DNA of 64,000 bases from Zopfochytrium polystomum (Eukaryota; Chytridiomycota; Chytridiomycetes; Chytridiales; Chytridiaceae): NCBI GenBank assembly GCA_025765615.1, contig JAIVFJ010000078.1, positions 124,001-188,000 of the forward strand, written 5' to 3'. A program made the position numbers and the translations under genes. Under the pieces are notes generated by a model. The model searched no databases, had not been told where the DNA came from, and saw only the letters and a program-made list of their open reading frames with translations. This document shows positions 1 through 9,723 of this stretch, piece after piece (positions within the stretch are counted from its first letter, which is position 1; every line of letters starts with the position of its first letter).

Positions 1-402
1 GTGACAAAAGTGCCTGTTACTTTTCAGTTGGCCCCTGCCACGAACGTGTTCTCCGACCAAACACTGCCCGATCCTAGTCCGACTGAAAGCAAGCCTTACC
101 TTTCTTCTCTTCATCTCGTTGGAGACGTAGCGCATAGTCTTGAAGGCGCTCTTTTGGTTTTCTCTGCTGATGAAGATGTTGTTGCCAAAGTAGAGCTGCT
201 GGCCGATGAATGGGGCGTAGAAGAGCTCGTCCTTGGCCATGACAACGCACTTTTCGGGAAGGACATAGCCGCTGTGTGTTGTGGGTGTTGTGAATGAGAG
301 TTGAGTTGTTGATTGATACAAGGGCAAATGAGTATTGTTGTTTGTATATAAAATGATACTTTTTTTTTTTTTTTGAATCTCTTATATACACACTCTCTCC
401 CT

Positions 403-449
<47 letters not shown>

Positions 450-1065
450 ACGCACACGCACACACTCACAGCATGTAGAGATCGAGCATTGCCTGGTGGT
501 TGCTTTTTCGCGTTGTTGTTGTTGTTGTTTTTTTTGTTTTTTTTTTTTTTTGTTGAAGATGGATTGATTTAGTGATTGGTTGATTGGTCGAATGGGACGC
601 GAGAACGACGAAGAAAATCGAAGAGAAAGACAAACAATAAAGTGCAAACAAAAAAAAAGAAGGAAAAAAAAAAAAAAAAAAAAAGGACGAAAAACACACA
701 ACAACAACAAACAAATAACAAACAAACCAGACAAACACGGCGGGCCGCCCGCACTGCGCGAAATGCTCGCGGCCGTCCATCGTGACGCGCACGCCCAGCA
801 GACGGTCGCCAATGAACTTGACCGCCACCGCCGCGTTGCGGTTGACAAGGTCGGTGCGCCCCACCAGCGACAGCAGCGGCGCCGACCCGACCCCCCACGC
901 GGACGCCCCTACCAACGTCTGCACGAGCAGCAGCGTGCGTACGATGTTGAGCGGCAGGTCGCTGGCCTGTGCGTGCAACGCGCGCGACGATTGCGTGCGA
1001 TGCGTGGGAGACGAATGATTGAGGGAAATCGTTGTTGTTGTTGTTGTTGTTGATGTTGTTATCAT
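1..1065 (-). CDS. SLC1: 1-acyl-sn-glycerol-3-phosphate acyltransferase, 5' part (runs off the left edge)
   Basis: Acylates lysophosphatidic acid to phosphatidic acid at the ER membrane in phospholipid and triacylglycerol synthesis. Exon 1 (about 1065-728) encodes a hydrophobic N-terminal segment (LLLVQTLVGASAWGVG) and the family stretch GVRVTMDG...RPAVFV. A 33-nt exon 2 (502-470, donor GTGAGT) supplies NHQAMLD, the catalytic H-x4-D box. Exon 3 (271-100) gives GYVLPEKCVVMAKDELFYAP then FIGQQLYFGNNIFISRENQ. The phases join exactly across both introns (VFVC-NHQ and YML-GYV). Donor GTAAGG follows at 99; the FPEGTR exon must lie left of the window. The ATG at 1065 is the first in frame, but codons 2-13 are a repeat-encoded Thr run, so the true start may be an internal one. 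Introns hold (CA)n and poly-T tracts. The family assignment is firm; the start is not. Confidence 0.85.
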
Positions 1066-2333
1066 TCATACACACACACATTGTGTGAGTCGTCGTTCAT
1101 AGTGTTGGGCGAGACGACGGCGGGCGCGCATTCGTTTGTGTGTTCGTTTATGTGTTCGGTTTTTTGTTTGTATTCATTTTTTTTTTTTTTTTGTTTTCGT
1201 TTGTTTGTGGAGGTTTTTGTGTCAGCCGTCCTTGATCACACGCGCGCACACACACGCACGCACACACACACACACACGAGCGCCAGAGTTGCCGAGCCTG
1301 TCTACCCAGGCAGGCGCGGCCCAACATCGATCGATCGATCGATTGATCAGGAGAGGAACGGGGGTTCGTTGGGTGGGTGGGTGGATGGAGCAAGGACAGG
1401 GGCCGGGGGTCGCAGGTGGACGCCAACACAACTCAACCGAAGCGAACGAACATACGCACGTTTTTCGGGTAGATGTACTGTCCGAGTGCTGGTGCTGGTG
1501 TCGGCGCATTCTTCGCGCCGTTGCCGTTGCCGTTGCCGTCTCCGTCGCGGTCAGTCGGCTCGTCGTCGTCATGGAGGGCCTTCTGCTGGTGCTTGCTGCG
1601 ATCGCGGCTGCTGCCCCTGGCCGTCGGCATTCTACTATTTTTTTATATCTTTTTTTGTCGCTTTTTTCATTAAATTTTTTGGGTGTTTCGTTTGCTATTT
1701 TTGTCTGTAGTTTGTCTTTTAGCTCTGACTGTCTGTCTGTCTGCCGGCTGGTCTCCCGGTCTTTGGGCTTAATCTGTTCCGTGCCGCCCACTTCTGTCCC
1801 TGTCTGTCTCTCTCCCACATGAATCGGGAAAACCCTTTTGCCGGCGGCAATGGGTGGGGGTCACGCGACGTCATTTTTCTTGAACATATTTTTCGGGAAC
1901 GGCTAATCACAGACCCCACCGTCGTTGACTGCCGCCGCGTTGTGGCATAGCTTGCAACTTACTTGCAAGCCGGACAGAAAGCGCGAACACGTTTGCATGC
2001 GAACGAAACGGAAGTACGAACGATCGAACGTTCAGCGGATGAGGGGACAGCAACGTAAAGGAGAGGATGAGCTGGGGGTTTGCAGTCAAAACTGGGTACC
2101 TTTGTGGGGTCGGAGAGGGGGCAGGGATGCATGCAGCGGCAACAGTGGGCGGGGCGAGAAACGGCGATCATGGATTCATATCGCACGATTTGGTTCAGCG
2201 ATGCGATTGAGATGTCACCGAGCTGAACAGAGGCAAAAAAAAAACTGGCACTTGTCACACACTATCGGTCACCACAAAGTCTCAGACGGTTGACGAGCAA
2301 GTAGGGAAAACAGCGATCGATCGATCACACTCC
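1066..2333. other. Intergenic, repeat-rich, no supported gene
   Basis: Holds (CA)n at about 1070-1080 and 1240-1277, a poly-T run near 1178-1192, a CGAT tandem at 1325-1345 and CTGT-rich sequence at 1725-1745. A minus-strand stretch at 1630-1462 could be a first exon (Asp/Gly/Asn-rich, ending before a GTGCGT donor), but no continuation was found. It is probably the divergent promoter region between the acyltransferase and BolA genes. Confidence 0.4.
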
Positions 2334-2884
2334 ATGGTGGACGCAAAGGAACTCGAGGAGGCCCTGCGATCGGGCACCCAGGCATCGCACGTGGTGGGTT
2401 AGCGGCGCGAGTGTGGTGTGCTTTTGTATGGGCTGTCTTGGGGTTTGGTTTGGTTTGGCAGGGCCTCCTCACAATACACTCGCTGCCCGGTACTGACATG
2501 CAAATCATCAGGTCGTCCAGGATATCTCGGACGGTTGCGGTCAGAGCTACGAGGTGATTGTTGTGTCGCCCGCGTTCGAGGGAAAGCCAACATTGCAGCG
2601 GCATCGGTGAGCACAAATGGCGTTGAATTCCCAATGGAATTAACGCCCCTTTTCCAACGGCCGTTTCTTCTTGCTTTTCCCCACGTTAGGTTGGTGAATG
2701 AAGCCGCCAAGCACTTGATATCCCAGATCCACGCATTCACACAGGTCAGCGCCTCCATTTGCCTCACACCTGCACGCCCAACACACCTCCACACCCACTT
2801 CGCCGATTCTGATCAAGAGTTTATCTCTTTCCGACTCAGAAAACATATACTCCGAAGCAGTGGGAAGACCTCCAAGCGAAATGA
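2334..2884 (+). CDS. BOL2: BolA-like protein 2 (Fra2/BOLA2 type), four exons
   Basis: Small cytosolic/nuclear BolA protein. In fungi it pairs with monothiol glutaredoxins to bind a [2Fe-2S] cluster and signal iron status. Exons 2334-2393, 2512-2606, 2690-2744 and 2840-2884 splice cleanly (donors GTGGGT, GTGAGC, GTCAGC) to about 84 aa. The product begins [11 protein letters not shown] and carries the BolA signature: [18 protein letters not shown], then [19 protein letters not shown], ending [19 protein letters not shown]. The C-x-R/H heart (GCGQ and QRHR) and the length both match the family. The start is the first ATG of the first coding exon. The first intron includes a short T/G-rich run. 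Nothing in the sequence indicates its regulation. Confidence 0.95.
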
Positions 2885-3037
2885 AGAGTGAAACTAAAAT
2901 GTGAACTGCGATTTCCACAAAATATTATTGTTGGAATACGCCTCTGTGTGTGATAATTGAAAAGAGACGAAGGAGAAAAAGTGCCACCGATCACCAGACG
3001 CATTTCTCTCGAAAATGAACCTTTGCCCTGACACAAT

Positions 3038-3400
3038 ATGAGTGTCAAACTAGTCCACCAGGCTCTCAATAACCCCATCTACTTTGACACATGGTACGAA
3101 GACGTACTTGACTGCCTCGCTGCCAAGGATGCACTTGCTACGGTTTCAAGCAGCACGTCGTGCCAGCGCAGCTGCTGGAGCTGGCCCTGCTGCTGCCTGT
3201 GCAGGATTCATCAACTGGACAGCTGCAGCACCCCCCAATGTGGAGCAATCAGATGTCATGTGTATCCTCCCTGCGCATGAACCCAACCACCCACAGCATG
3301 TCGGCTACTGTTCTGTGGGAGAAGTGCAAAGCCCAGATGCCCAGCTACCATGATGTAATGCCTCATGTGAGTGGTATGAGAAGAGAGGGCTTTTCTTTCT
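3038..3400 (+). pseudogene. Ty1/copia gag remnant
   Basis: Reading across frames gives a copia-type gag core: LNNPIYFDTWYEDVLDCLAA, then FKQHVVPAQLLELALLLPVQ, then SATVLWEKCKAQMPSYHD, with frame changes near 3140 and 3240 and no full ORF. It lies upstream of the copia reverse-transcriptase relic at 8.2 kb in the same orientation. The two are probably the same old insertion, later split by element A. The assignment to gag is an inference from layout and residue style rather than from a catalytic motif. Confidence 0.45.
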
Positions 3401-3892
3401 CTTTCTGTTGATGATTTTTACTTATTTTTTCAATTAGTATTTTCCTTTGTTTTGGCTCTTTTTCTTATTTTATCTTTTATTTAATTGTTTGTTTACTGTC
3501 TCTCTTTGTGTGTCTTCCTTTCTTTCTGTGGCTGTGGTGAGTGTCTTATTGTCTGCACCATTCATTTCTTGCCAGTTCCTCCACCGCCCACTCTGCTCTG
3601 GTGGCTGTCTGCCAAGAAATGGTTCCATGATTTTCTGAGCTGTCTCTCTTTGTTGATGGCTCAGCCCCATTTGGTGAATCACCCACCCCTTCTGTTCTTT
3701 ACTGTTTTATTTATTGTTTTGTTGTTTTGTATGTGTTTTCCCTCCTTTTTCCTCTCCTCCCTGTGATTCCAACCCTCTCCTATTTAAACTGCTGCCCCCC
3801 CTTCTTGTTGACTGTGAGAACTGTACCTAAAGTCCCTTGCCTGCCCTTTTCTTCCTGACTGTGTGTATGAGCTGGGGGTTGCAGTCCCCTGG
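3401..3892. other. Non-coding remnant between copia gag relic and element A
   Basis: T-rich sequence with no open frame of recognisable product. It continues directly into the CCTGG target site of the gypsy insertion, so it is part of the older copia copy or its flank. Confidence 0.3.
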
Positions 3893-4201
3893 TGTCAGGA
3901 ACAGGGCAGGACAGGACAAGGCAGACAAGGAACTGAGAGGAGTGATGATTGTATTGGAAACAATAATTCACTTGAGGGATGGGACAGGTCCCCCATCCCC
4001 CTTTTATACCTTTTGAGAGTGTTCCTTGTCAAGACTCCAAGAAAGTTCCAGAAAGAGCAATTAGTAATACAATGATACCAATGATACCAATGACAACAAG
4101 ACAAGTCAGGAAAGCAAAGAAGGTTCCAGAAGGTTCCACAAGGTTCCATGAAGGAATGTTCTAGAAGGTTCCAGAAGGTTTCCAGAGGGTGATTCATAAC
4201 A
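3893..4201 (-). repeat. 3' LTR of element A (309 bp, contracted)
   Basis: Same ends as the 353-bp LTRs (ATAACA...TGTCAGGAAC read on +), but one 44-bp unit of the GAA/TTC pentamer array is missing, leaving the array at about 4118-4174. The two LTRs are copied from one template when the element inserts, so the contraction happened during or after integration. Confidence 0.9.
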
Positions 4202-5797
4202 TCATCTCCCCCTTTTAGGCCTCTTCTGCAACTTGGTGGGGTACCTGGTCTTGAACTCGAGCAGAAGGTCTTGGCAGTGAGTGAGGTTTGACTCAGGTTC
4301 CCAGGTGTTGTCAGCATCTGAGTAACCTTTCCACTTAACAAGGAACTTGAGTGTCCTTCCAAACCACTTAGCATCCAAGATTTGTTCAACCTCAAATTCC
4401 TCTTCACCTTCCACCTCAACTGGAGGAGGAGGAGGAACAACTCTGCCTGGAATGGAATTGGCCACAAACTTCTCCAAAAGGCTGACATGGAAAACTGGGT
4501 GGATCTTCATGGATGCAGGGAGATCCAGCTTGAAGGTGACTGGATTGATTTGCTCCAAGATCTTGAAAGGTCCCAACTTGAGGTTGTCTAGCTTGGGACT
4601 TGGTCTTTTGGTCTGCAAGTTCTTCCTTATGCCCGGCCAGTAAAAGTCTCTGGAAACAAGCTCATATGTCTTGTGCTCTCCTGGGTGTCCAGCTGTTGCT
4701 GCATCATGCCTTGTCTTGAGTATCTCAAGTTTTTCCTCTTCTTGGCTGATTTGAATCTTGTGAGGCTTGGGGTCCTTGGAAATAGCATAGGCCCACACAC
4801 TGTCAGGAAGCAAGGAAAGGTGTGTCTTGGATGGTGGGGTGAAACCATCTCCCCCTTCAGGTGCAAGGTCTGTCCTTCTGCGCTCATCAGCGGTGGGGCA
4901 TGAAATCTTGACTGGGAACTGTGATTCTTGAATCTTTGACTGAGGGTTTTGCTCTTGGCAAAGACTGTGAGCTGTGGAGCTTGAATCTTGAATTTGGACT
5001 GTGAACTGTGGTACTTGAAGCTTTGACTGTGGGTTCTGTGAACTACAGACTTGGCCATGACTGTGAGCTCTATGAGCTGTACTGGAATCTTGACTATGAA
5101 CTGTGAACTGTGAAACTTGAATCTTGGCTCGGATCTGTGAGCTGCAGGCTGATACTGGAGCTGTCATTTGTCGTTGACCTTGGATACTAGGCTGAGAACC
5201 TTGAATCAAGGGCTTGAGAGCATGAGACTTGGGGGCTTGACTTGAGTTTTGGGTGACTGTTCCAATTGGTGGAGGTTGGACTTGACCAGTGACCCAATCA
5301 ATGGCAGGGTTCTGGGCTTGCAGCCATGGTAATCCCAGGATGACAGAGAATGTGGGTGAGCCAAGATCCAATACTTCCAGATTGACCATGGATGGTGGAA
5401 AGTCTTGGATGTGGAGGTTTAGCTTGGTTTCATGGCTGATTTCCTTGAACAGAGCATGATTGGCAAAGTGGACCTTGAGGGGTGTGGATTTCTTGATTGT
5501 AGGAATGGCACAAGACTTGGCAAGGGTGGCATCAATGATGTTGCAGGATGATCCAGAGTCTATAAGGGCCTTGGTTGTGATGGTTGACTTGGGTGAGAGT
5601 TGAATCTTGACATCCATGGTGAGTTGGTGGGGCTTGGAATCTGAGGTGTTTGTGGTGCTGGTGGTGGTGATGAAACAGGGGCAGCTTGGAGGAGGGTCCA
5701 GGGAATTGCCCCTCAGTGAGCCTGGACCTGGGAGTTTGGGTGCTTCTTCCTTGGGCAGTCCTTGACAGCATGCTCCTTGGAGCCACAGTAAAAACAC
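4202..5797 (-). CDS. Truncated chromovirus Pol: protease + integrase fragment + chromodomain
   Basis: An open frame of about 531 aa. Order: aspartic protease with the IDSGSSCNIID active site near residue 80; a Gln/Ser-rich tandem-repeat linker; the HHCC-type start of integrase (HPGEHKTYELVSRDFYWPG); then an abrupt join to KNLQTKRPSPKLDNLKLGPF; then a chromodomain (EVEQILDAKWFGRTLKFLVK, WKGYSDADNTWEPE). Against copy B the lost segment is the whole DDE core; the junction carries a GAGGAAG/AAGGAAG-like microhomology and keeps the frame. There is no reverse transcriptase or RNase H. It overlaps the gag ORF by about 85 nt in the -1 frame. The stop abuts the 3' LTR. Confidence 0.88.
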   Translation of the reverse strand: MFLLWLQGACCQGLPKEEAPKLPGPGSLRGNSLDPPPSCPCFITTTSTTNTSDSKPHQLTMDVKIQLSPKSTITTKALIDSGSSCNIIDATLAKSCAIPTIKKSTPLKVHFANHALFKEISHETKLNLHIQDFPPSMVNLEVLDLGSPTFSVILGLPWLQAQNPAIDWVTGQVQPPPIGTVTQNSSQAPKSHALKPLIQGSQPSIQGQRQMTAPVSACSSQIRAKIQVSQFTVHSQDSSTAHRAHSHGQVCSSQNPQSKLQVPQFTVQIQDSSSTAHSLCQEQNPQSKIQESQFPVKISCPTADERRRTDLAPEGGDGFTPPSKTHLSLLPDSVWAYAISKDPKPHKIQISQEEEKLEILKTRHDAATAGHPGEHKTYELVSRDFYWPGIRKNLQTKRPSPKLDNLKLGPFKILEQINPVTFKLDLPASMKIHPVFHVSLLEKFVANSIPGRVVPPPPPVEVEGEEEFEVEQILDAKWFGRTLKFLVKWKGYSDADNTWEPESNLTHCQDLLLEFKTRYPTKLQKRPKRGR

Positions 5798-6636
5798 AGT
5801 CCCTGCTGGGCCCTCCTTGTTTTCTCCTCTTGGCTCAGAGGACCCTTAGGAAGTGTCTCAACTGCATCCACTTGCATGGGTTCAGGAACTGTAAGAGCTT
5901 GAGGAACTGGGGTAGGTCTTGATGTAGTTCCTACTTGTCTTTGCTTCAGCCTCTTGGAGTAGAGTCTGTTGTCAATCTTGATGGCAAGGAGAATGTACTC
6001 TTCCAAGGTCTCAGGGATGTGCAGAGACTGGGAGAGCATGTCTTGGATAGACTCATGGAGACCATCATGGTACAGCTCCATCAGAGCTGCATCATTGTAT
6101 CCAGAGTCTCTGGCTAGTTGCTTGAATTGGTTGGTGTAGGCCACACAAGATTGCTTTCCTTGCTTGATATGCTTGAGCTTGGATCTTGCTGTCCAAGATG
6201 CGTAGGGGTCACCAAAGGTAGCTTCCAGCCCCTCCCAGAGCTCTTGCAGGGTGGTGGGTGTGCTTGGGAGAGATCTGTACCATGATTGAGCTTGACCAGA
6301 CAGGAGGGTGCTTGTGAAAAGAACCTTGACTTGCTCACTTGGAAATCTTGAAGGTTGGAGAAGGATGACATTCTCCACAGTGGCCATGAAGTTCCTAAGG
6401 TCTTTGGCCAGCCCAGTGAACTTGTCAGGGCTGGGAACCTTGGGCTCTCTTGCTTGGTTGGCTTGAGGCAGGGGAAGAGCTTGATGTTCTTGTTGGTGAA
6501 GTTGTTGTTGAAGCTGGTGCTGCTGGTGAAGGACTTGTTCTTGAAGTTGTTGTGTCTGTCTTGAAAGGGCTTGTAATTGGTCCATCAAGGCTTGGAAGGC
6601 AGTTGCATCAGGGAAGGTGTTGTTTGGGTCAGACAT
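5713..6636 (-). CDS. Chromovirus Gag with CCHC zinc knuckle (element A)
   Basis: 307 aa. The N-terminal third is Gln/His/Leu-rich and probably coiled coil (LQEQVLHQQHQLQQQLHQQ). It is followed by the retrotransposon gag domain (PDKFTGLAKDLRNFMATVEN, QAQSWYRSLPSTPTTLQELW, EGLEATFGDPYASWTA). Near the C-terminus is one C-x2-C-x4-H-x4-C knuckle (CFYCGSKEHAVKDC). It forms the particle and binds the element RNA. The frame is intact. It differs from copy B by only a few residues (for example QTQQLQ for QTHQLQ), so the two copies share a recent source. Confidence 0.93.
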   Translation of the reverse strand: MSDPNNTFPDATAFQALMDQLQALSRQTQQLQEQVLHQQHQLQQQLHQQEHQALPLPQANQAREPKVPSPDKFTGLAKDLRNFMATVENVILLQPSRFPSEQVKVLFTSTLLSGQAQSWYRSLPSTPTTLQELWEGLEATFGDPYASWTARSKLKHIKQGKQSCVAYTNQFKQLARDSGYNDAALMELYHDGLHESIQDMLSQSLHIPETLEEYILLAIKIDNRLYSKRLKQRQVGTTSRPTPVPQALTVPEPMQVDAVETLPKGPLSQEEKTRRAQQGLCFYCGSKEHAVKDCPRKKHPNSQVQAH

Positions 6637-6676
6637 GATGGCAGAGAGTAGTGGGAGAGGGTGAAGTGAATTATGA

Positions 6677-7029
6677 TGTCAGGAACAGGGCAGGACAGGA
6701 CAAGGCAGACAAGGAACTGAGAGGAGTGATGATTGTATTGGAAACAATAATTCACTTGAGGGATGGGACAGGTCCCCCATCCCCCTTTTATACCTTTTGA
6801 GAGTGTTCCTTGTCAAGACTCAAAGAAAGTTCCAGAAAGAGCAATTAGTAATACAATGATACCAATGATACCAATGACAACAAGACAAGTCAGGAAAGCA
6901 AAGAAGGTTCCAGAAGGTTCCACAAGGTTCCATGAAGGAATGTTCTAGAAGGTTCCAGAAGGTTCCAGAAGGTTCCATGAAGGAATGTTCTAGAAGGTTC
7001 CAGAGGTTTCCAGAGGGTGATTCATAACA
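6677..7029 (-). repeat. 5' LTR of element A (353 bp)
   Basis: Full-length LTR, same length as both LTRs of copy B. Read on minus it runs TGTTATGAATCACC to GTTCCTGACA. It carries a heat-shock-element array (6902-7002) and a TATAAAA box near 6786-6792. Confidence 0.92.
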
Positions 7030-7034
7030 CCTGG

Positions 7035-8220
7035 TGTGTGACAGGCGGGTTGGTTCCTCTTGGCCATCATGGCAGTGTGCTGGGTTCAATCCCCAGTGCA
7101 CCTCACCATTCTGCATACTGTTTGGGTTGGACTGGGTAGAAGCCACTTGGTGATGGAAGGATAGAGGGTAAATCTGTGGTGGTGCCTCTAGGTTCCTGTC
7201 GATACATCTAGTCAAATCCAGGTCTCTCAAGGTGATATGAATGAGCTGGCTGGTCAGGTACTGCTGCAGAAATGGTCTCTCAGGTATGCCCCCATCTCCA
7301 TGGCTGTTGGCTCCTGTGGCCTCTGGTGGGCCTGGTCTTCACTGGGTTCAGACCCTCTTTCTCTCAGATTAATGCCTGTGATGTCATGGTGTCACACTTG
7401 TGTGTGGGAGTGGGTTTTAACCTTCCTTGCTTCTAAGATAGGGGATTCCTCTGGCCTGGTGAGGCAGATGTCTGTGTCCTAGTAGGATGAAGCAAGAAGG
7501 GTCCCACTGTCTCCCACCCTGTGTGCCCCCTCCTTGGATTGAGTTGGAACCTCTCTTGGGAGTGAGACAAGATGTGTCTGGTTCTGTTAAGTGGAAAACA
7601 GTTCTGGTTTGATCCAACAGGCATCTCTGCACACTAACTGTTCCTTGTGTTTGCCCTTTGTGTCCAACCCCCTCCAACTTAGGGCTTGTCTTTGGCAGAG
7701 AGGGAGCTGGTGCTCCAAGGTGGTGGCTCCAACAGGTTGGGACCTGGCCACTTTCCTCCCCACTCTCTTGCCCTTCCCCTTGGCTTCTGCCTTGGGAAGG
7801 AGCTGGCACAGATTGGTTGGTGCTGCCTTAGGCACCCCCTTTGTTGCCCTAAGTCTCATTCCTTACCAAGTGATTCGGTCCCTTTGGCTTTGCCATTGGG
7901 GTTTCTCTGTGTCTTGGATCAGAGGCATTTTGCACCTTCGTTTGTGATTGTGCCACCTTTGTCACACTTTTCTTATGTTTCCCTTTTAGATGTGTGATAG
8001 CTGCTCTTTTTTGTGTTTAAAGAGTTTCTTTTGTGTTTGATGATGGGCTTTCGCAGACTCCAAATACATTTTCCTGTCTGATGACCCCTAGACACCTTCT
8101 TTTGCCCCTTTTCATTAGATAGGATTGGTATTTAGGCCATAGCTCTATTTCCACCTCCAGCCCAGGGTGAGGAGATTTAGAGACCCCAGACACATACAAG
8201 GATCCACTGACGCACGAGGA
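7035..8220. other. Degenerate copia interior, no open gene
   Basis: No frame gives a recognisable protein. The part at about 7580-7745 is clearly repeated at 36198-36362 (shared GTTCTGTTAAGTGGAAAACA and TGTCCAACCCCCTCCAACTT), so this is dispersed repetitive DNA. Confidence 0.5.
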
Positions 8221-8860
8221 GGCCATGGCATTGCCTCATGGAGAGCAGTGGAAGGAGGCTGAAGAGTATGAGCTGGATATGCTTTGCAAGATGGGAGTCT
8301 TTGTGGAGTCAGCAGCCGCCTGACACCAACATCGTCAGCTGCAAGTGGGTCTACAAGCTTAAGTTCAAACCTGACGGCACCATTGAGCAGTTGCTTGACT
8401 TGCTGCTTGTGGATTCACCCAGCAGCCTGGTGTTGACTTCACCCTCACCTACTTGCCAGTTATTAGAGGCAACACACTTCGTTGGATGATTGCCCTCAGC
8501 ACCCTGTACAGCTGGGACATGGAGTTGACTGACATCTCCTCAGCCTACCTCTATGGGATTCTAGACATACCAATCTACATGGCACCACCACCTGGCGTAT
8601 CAATTCCCCCAGACTAGTGTGGCTGCTGCTGAAGGGTCTCTGTGGGCTGAGGCAATCAGGACGCACTTGGTATCAGCGCCTAGCCCTCCACCTTCAGTCA
8701 AAAGGCTTTGCTCAGAGCCAGGCAGACCCCTGCCTCCTCTGGTGCTGGACCAAGTGTGGGCTCTGCTTCATTCTGGCGTACGTCGACGACCTTCCACTCT
8801 TTGGTCACACTGCTGCCATCAAGGAGGCTGTTGCAGATCTCCGCCGCGTTCAGGCTGGGT
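8221..8860 (+). pseudogene. Ty1/copia reverse transcriptase relic with YVDD
   Basis: Copia-type RT motifs across several frames, in the right order: LPHGEQWKEAEEYELDML, IVSCKWVYKLKFKPDGTIEQ, LRWMIALSTLYSWDMELTDI plus SSAYLYGILDIPIYM, LLKGLCGLRQSGRTWYQRLA, and the catalytic box AYVDDLPLFG. Frame changes near 8300, 8395, 8485 and 8600 and a stop near 8617 make it non-functional. The fragment ends at the following MULE-like relic. Same orientation as the gag relic at 3.0 kb. Confidence 0.8.
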
Positions 8861-8899
8861 AACGCTGAGGGAAGGTGCGCCTGTCGTGCCTGACCATTT

Positions 8900-9610
8900 G
8901 GCAAAGCCCACATTTGCGCTGTCGTACCGCCCTCAACGAGCTCGAAGTGGCTTGGAATTCGTGCTGTAGATTTCCCCAGGAGCTGCCTTTGCTTCCATGT
9001 CTTCAGCCTGCCGCGAACGGCTACAGTTTCAGGCTCAAAAATAGTCTGCTTCGCCGTGCCATGCAATCTCCTCCGACCAGTAGACCGTTGCTTTTTCGAA
9101 ACAGACAGGTCAACTGCTGCCGCCATAATAGCAGCAAGTTGTACATTTAGAGACAATACGGGGGTGTCGTGAGCCGGTTAGCTGCAATGCAGGAGAGCCA
9201 CCAGTGAGGGTGCACGTCTTCCACAGAAATAGTTCTCGAGTCTCTGAGAGCTGACGCAATTTCATGAGCACATGGAAGCCAAGAGAAGACTTGAAGCTGC
9301 CCTTACAAATGGAGTTAGGGCCTGCTTGTGTCGCAAGATCGAGTTGCTGCAGAATAATTCCGAGGGCACAGTGCGAAATCTTCGTTGCCTGTAATCTTGA
9401 ACATGCAGCAAATGCGGTGTGTGCTGGTGTTGGGACGACGCTTGATGTCTTCTCCTGGCCTGTATGACTAAACGTCCCGCCCTGCACACATGATCTGAAC
9501 ACAGTCAAAACTACTGCTGGTTTTTTTAACTGCATAGCCGCGCCCCAATTGAAGGACAAAGTCAACCAACGTTTCAAAGGTACCGCCGACTGGTCTGTCT
9601 GAAGCATTTG
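8900..9610 (-). pseudogene. Mutator/FAR1-like transposase relic
   Basis: On minus, 9590-9340 reads GTFETLVDFVLQLGRGYAVK then KTSSSFDCVQIMCAGRD, a stop, then KRRPNTSTHRICCMFKITGN. This pattern of a Phe-x-Ser/Thr-Leu start, a Val-Lys-Lys-x-Ser step, a Cys and a later THRICC is that of FAR1-type DNA-binding domains found at the N-terminus of fungal MULE transposases. Further down (9010-8935) RGRLKTWKQ and TARIPSHFELVE resemble the RGRPKG...PSxFE tail of the same proteins. The catalytic middle is missing. Identification is by motif style only. Confidence 0.4.
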
Positions 9611-9723
9611 TTTTTTTTTTTGTCTTCTTGGTTCAAGGTCGGTCTATGCTTTACTTGGGGTCTACGAGTAGACGCTCCCAAAAAAGAATAGTCTCGATAG
9701 ATATTTATTCATTAAAAAAAGAC

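Larger units (their letters stand above)
3893..7029 (-). mobile_element. Ty3/gypsy chromovirus derivative, element A
   Basis: Bounded by LTRs that begin TG and end CA, read on minus: 5' LTR 7029-6677 (353 bp), 3' LTR 4201-3893 (309 bp). The direct repeat CCTGG lies immediately outside at 3888-3892 and 7030-7034, a 5-bp target duplication. Inside are an intact gag ORF and a shortened pol ORF on minus. Copy B at 39320-43271 is nearly identical. Relative to B, this copy lacks about 257 codons of the integrase core, and one LTR lacks a 44-bp repeat unit. Reverse transcriptase and RNase H are absent from both copies. Structure and boundaries are directly visible. Confidence 0.93.

Noticed and set aside
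373..1081. Several plus- and minus-strand ORFs through CA, T and A tracts
   Set aside because: They are translations of microsatellites (Thr/His, Phe, Lys runs) in the wrong frames of the acyltransferase exons and introns.
1433..1630. Minus-strand Met with Asp/Gly/Asn-rich 57 residues ending at a GTGCGT donor
   Set aside because: No acceptor giving a meaningful next exon, no family match; could be a first exon but not supportable.
7060..7110. tRNA-like T arm (CTGGGTTCAATCCCCAG)
   Set aside because: No matching A box, D arm or acceptor stem at the right distance; at most a SINE-like scrap.
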